Below are positions 9,076-10,000 of a DNA stretch of 10,000 nucleotides, piece by piece (position 1 is the first letter of the stretch; every line of letters begins with the position of its first letter). Below the pieces are notes generated by a model. The model saw only the letters and a program-made list of their open reading frames with translations, was not told the origin of the DNA and did not search any database. Both the position numbers and the translations under genes were made by a program. The stretch comes from Actinidia chinensis (lineage: Eukaryota; Streptophyta; Magnoliopsida; Ericales; Actinidiaceae): the NCBI GenBank assembly GCA_009663005.1, contig VIGQ01000641.1, positions 7,501-17,500 of the forward strand, read 5' to 3'.

Positions 9076-9470
9076 CTTGTTCTAAAAATCCTCCGCCTAG
9101 GCGCCTAGGCCCCCCCCGGCTGCCAGGAGCGCCTAGGCCCCCGCCTAGGGCATTGGGCCCCCGCCGCCCGCTCGGCTTTAACGCCTAGCGCTTTTAGAGC
9201 TTCGTTCAAATTTTCTATGTATTTTAGGAGACCTAAATTGTCATTTCATCTTCCTCTTTGTATTATTCAATATAAAACATTAACTTTTACTATTTGATAT
9301 CATTTTTTGGTTATAATTTGATATTTGGTCATTATTTTATTTTTGATAAATTAATGATTAAGATAAATAAATAAAAAACCGCTTAGGCCCCGCCTAGGCG
9401 GCCGTCTAGCCGACTAGCGCTAGCCCACTCCGCCGCACGAATTTACCGCCTAACGATTTTTAGAACCTTG
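9076..9470. mobile_element. non-autonomous hAT-type element, CCTAGG-rich
   Basis: The ends are inverted repeats: CTTGTTCTAAAAATC at 9076-9090 and, on the minus strand from 9470, CAAGGTTCTAAAAATC (identical over TTCTAAAAATC). The flanks are ATGTATGT (9068-9075) and ATGTATGG (9471-9478), an 8-bp target duplication with one mismatch, which is the hAT superfamily length. Inside are two GC-rich arms around an AT-rich centre (about 9192-9379). CCTAGG occurs at 9096, 9104, 9132, 9144 and 9393, mostly in the context CGCCTAGGC, with CTTAGG variants. Repeated subterminal motifs of this kind are where hAT transposases bind. At 395 bp with no open frame it cannot encode a transposase. Confidence 0.85.
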
Positions 9471-9532
9471 ATGTATGGTGAGAGAGAGTTGTTGGACATA
9501 CTCACATTTACGAGAATTCTACAATCTTGGAG

Positions 9533-9569
9533 GGACACACAATGTAATTGAGCACTCAATATTGTGTCC
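9533..9569. repeat. strong stem-loop
   Basis: The inner stem is perfect: ATTGAG (9547-9552), a CA loop, CTCAAT (9555-9560). An outer stem pairs GGACACACAAT (9533-9543) with ATTGTGTCC (9561-9569), with a CA bulge and GTA unpaired. No U-run follows and the host is a plant, so this is not a bacterial-type terminator. It could be a feature of an LTR or a regulatory leader. Confidence 0.7.
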
Positions 9570-9698
9570 AAATGAGGAATGGGGCCCAGAACGAGAGATA
9601 ATAGTTGAAGCAAGGTAAGCCCAAGTGAAAGAGGCACGGCAAACCTTTTCAAGATCCGGCCTTGGATTCGAGATACACCAACCCCTCCCCATAATCAA

Positions 9699-9743
9699 TA
9701 TAAAGTATAATGGTTCTTACCCACTAGAGAGAGAGAGAGAGAG
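9699..9743 (+). promoter_or_regulatory. TATAAAG plus AG tract, candidate core promoter
   Basis: TATAAAG at 9699-9705 precedes (AG)9 at 9726-9743. A start site about 30 bp after the TATA motif would fall in or near the AG tract, as in many plant leaders. No coding sequence that would confirm a gene is visible before the window ends, and the surrounding sequence may be an LTR. Confidence 0.35.
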
Positions 9744-10000
9744 GGGTTGGGTTGAGGCCTGATCAGAAAGGGAATGGGAGATGGATCTTCGGTTTACTAG
9801 GAGAACGCCAAGGTCCAATACACATGCAACAAGTTTCCACAGCTGAGTTTCTTGTCATGATGGTTGATGGAATTGGCAAATCAATCCATGGCAGATATTG
9901 GCAGAGCTGCCACCTCATGTCTTGAACTTTAGTTGCAACAACCTAAACCTCAAACCATGGCCCTGGCAAGCGAGCTAAACAAATTCAATCGATTCCTCGA

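Larger units (their letters stand above)
9471..10000. other. right-end region, possible LTR start or upstream region
   Basis: Base composition is more balanced than in the rest of the window. TGTTGGACATACTCAC at 9490 resembles the start of a plant LTR; no matching end lies in the window. A TATAAAG (9699-9705) is followed about 20 bp later by an AG run (9726-9743), an arrangement common in plant core promoters and 5' leaders. From 9728 a plus-strand frame is open for 65 codons to TGA at 9923-9925, with its first ATG at 9824 giving only 33 codons; I do not recognise it. TGGCAGAGCTGCCA at 9899-9912 is a small perfect hairpin. The 69-codon minus-strand frame (9652-9443) crosses the hAT-type element end and is not a gene. 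Confidence 0.4.

Noticed and set aside
8925..9188. 87-codon proline/arginine-rich open frame
   Set aside because: Its tail is read through the GC-rich arm of the hAT-type element, and the first half matches no family known to me.
9443..9652. minus-strand 69-codon frame with a hydrophobic N-terminus
   Set aside because: It ends inside the hAT-type element and spans the hairpin; the leucine-rich start is not enough to call a secreted peptide.

Overview
This is AT-rich, gene-poor nuclear DNA of a flowering plant, most likely a eudicot. The evidence is the repeat content: a long LTR retrotransposon with plant-style primer and polypurine signals, a short nested LTR, a hAT-type element with CCTAGG-rich arms, a GGGTCGGGTTGGG-type dispersed insertion, and abundant poly-A/T and AATA-type low-complexity DNA. 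The species cannot be named from sequence alone. I find no convincing intact protein gene, tRNA or rRNA gene, or CRISPR array.

The main structure is one old, non-autonomous LTR retrotransposon on the minus strand, at about 1889-7923. Two diverged copies of the same repeat (1889-3275 and 5989-7923) each begin TG and end ACA in window orientation. Read on the minus strand, the 5' LTR is 7923 down to 5989. Three bases later comes a primer-binding site (5985-5968, TGGCGACTCTATTGGGGA) of the form used by plant Tat/Ogre-type Ty3/Gypsy elements. An internal region of about 2.7 kb without recognisable gag or pol follows. A polypurine tract (3289-3276) abuts the 3' LTR (3275 down to 1889). The internal region holds a degenerate minisatellite (about 3515-4280) just upstream of the polypurine tract, the place where Tat/Ogre elements are known to carry tandem repeats.

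The 3' LTR has changed more than the 5' LTR. It contains a 207-bp insertion (1990-2196) that looks like a small solo LTR flanked by a perfect CCAAC duplication. It contains a second insertion (about 2822-3100) that begins TAGGGCTGTCACGGGTCGGG, and it lacks about 1.1 kb present in the 5' LTR. The undamaged LTR supplies an empty site for the 207-bp insertion.

The left flank (1-1888) holds a 21-bp triplicate, a short open frame with one stop (649-936), and a telo-box-like motif near 1483; nothing in it is assignable to a gene. The right flank (7924-9075) has only a small direct repeat. It is followed by a 395-bp hAT-type element (9076-9470) with near-identical terminal inverted repeats and an 8-bp target duplication with one mismatch. 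The last 530 bp have a more promoter-like texture (hairpin, TATAAAG, AG tract) and may be an LTR start or the upstream part of a gene outside the window.
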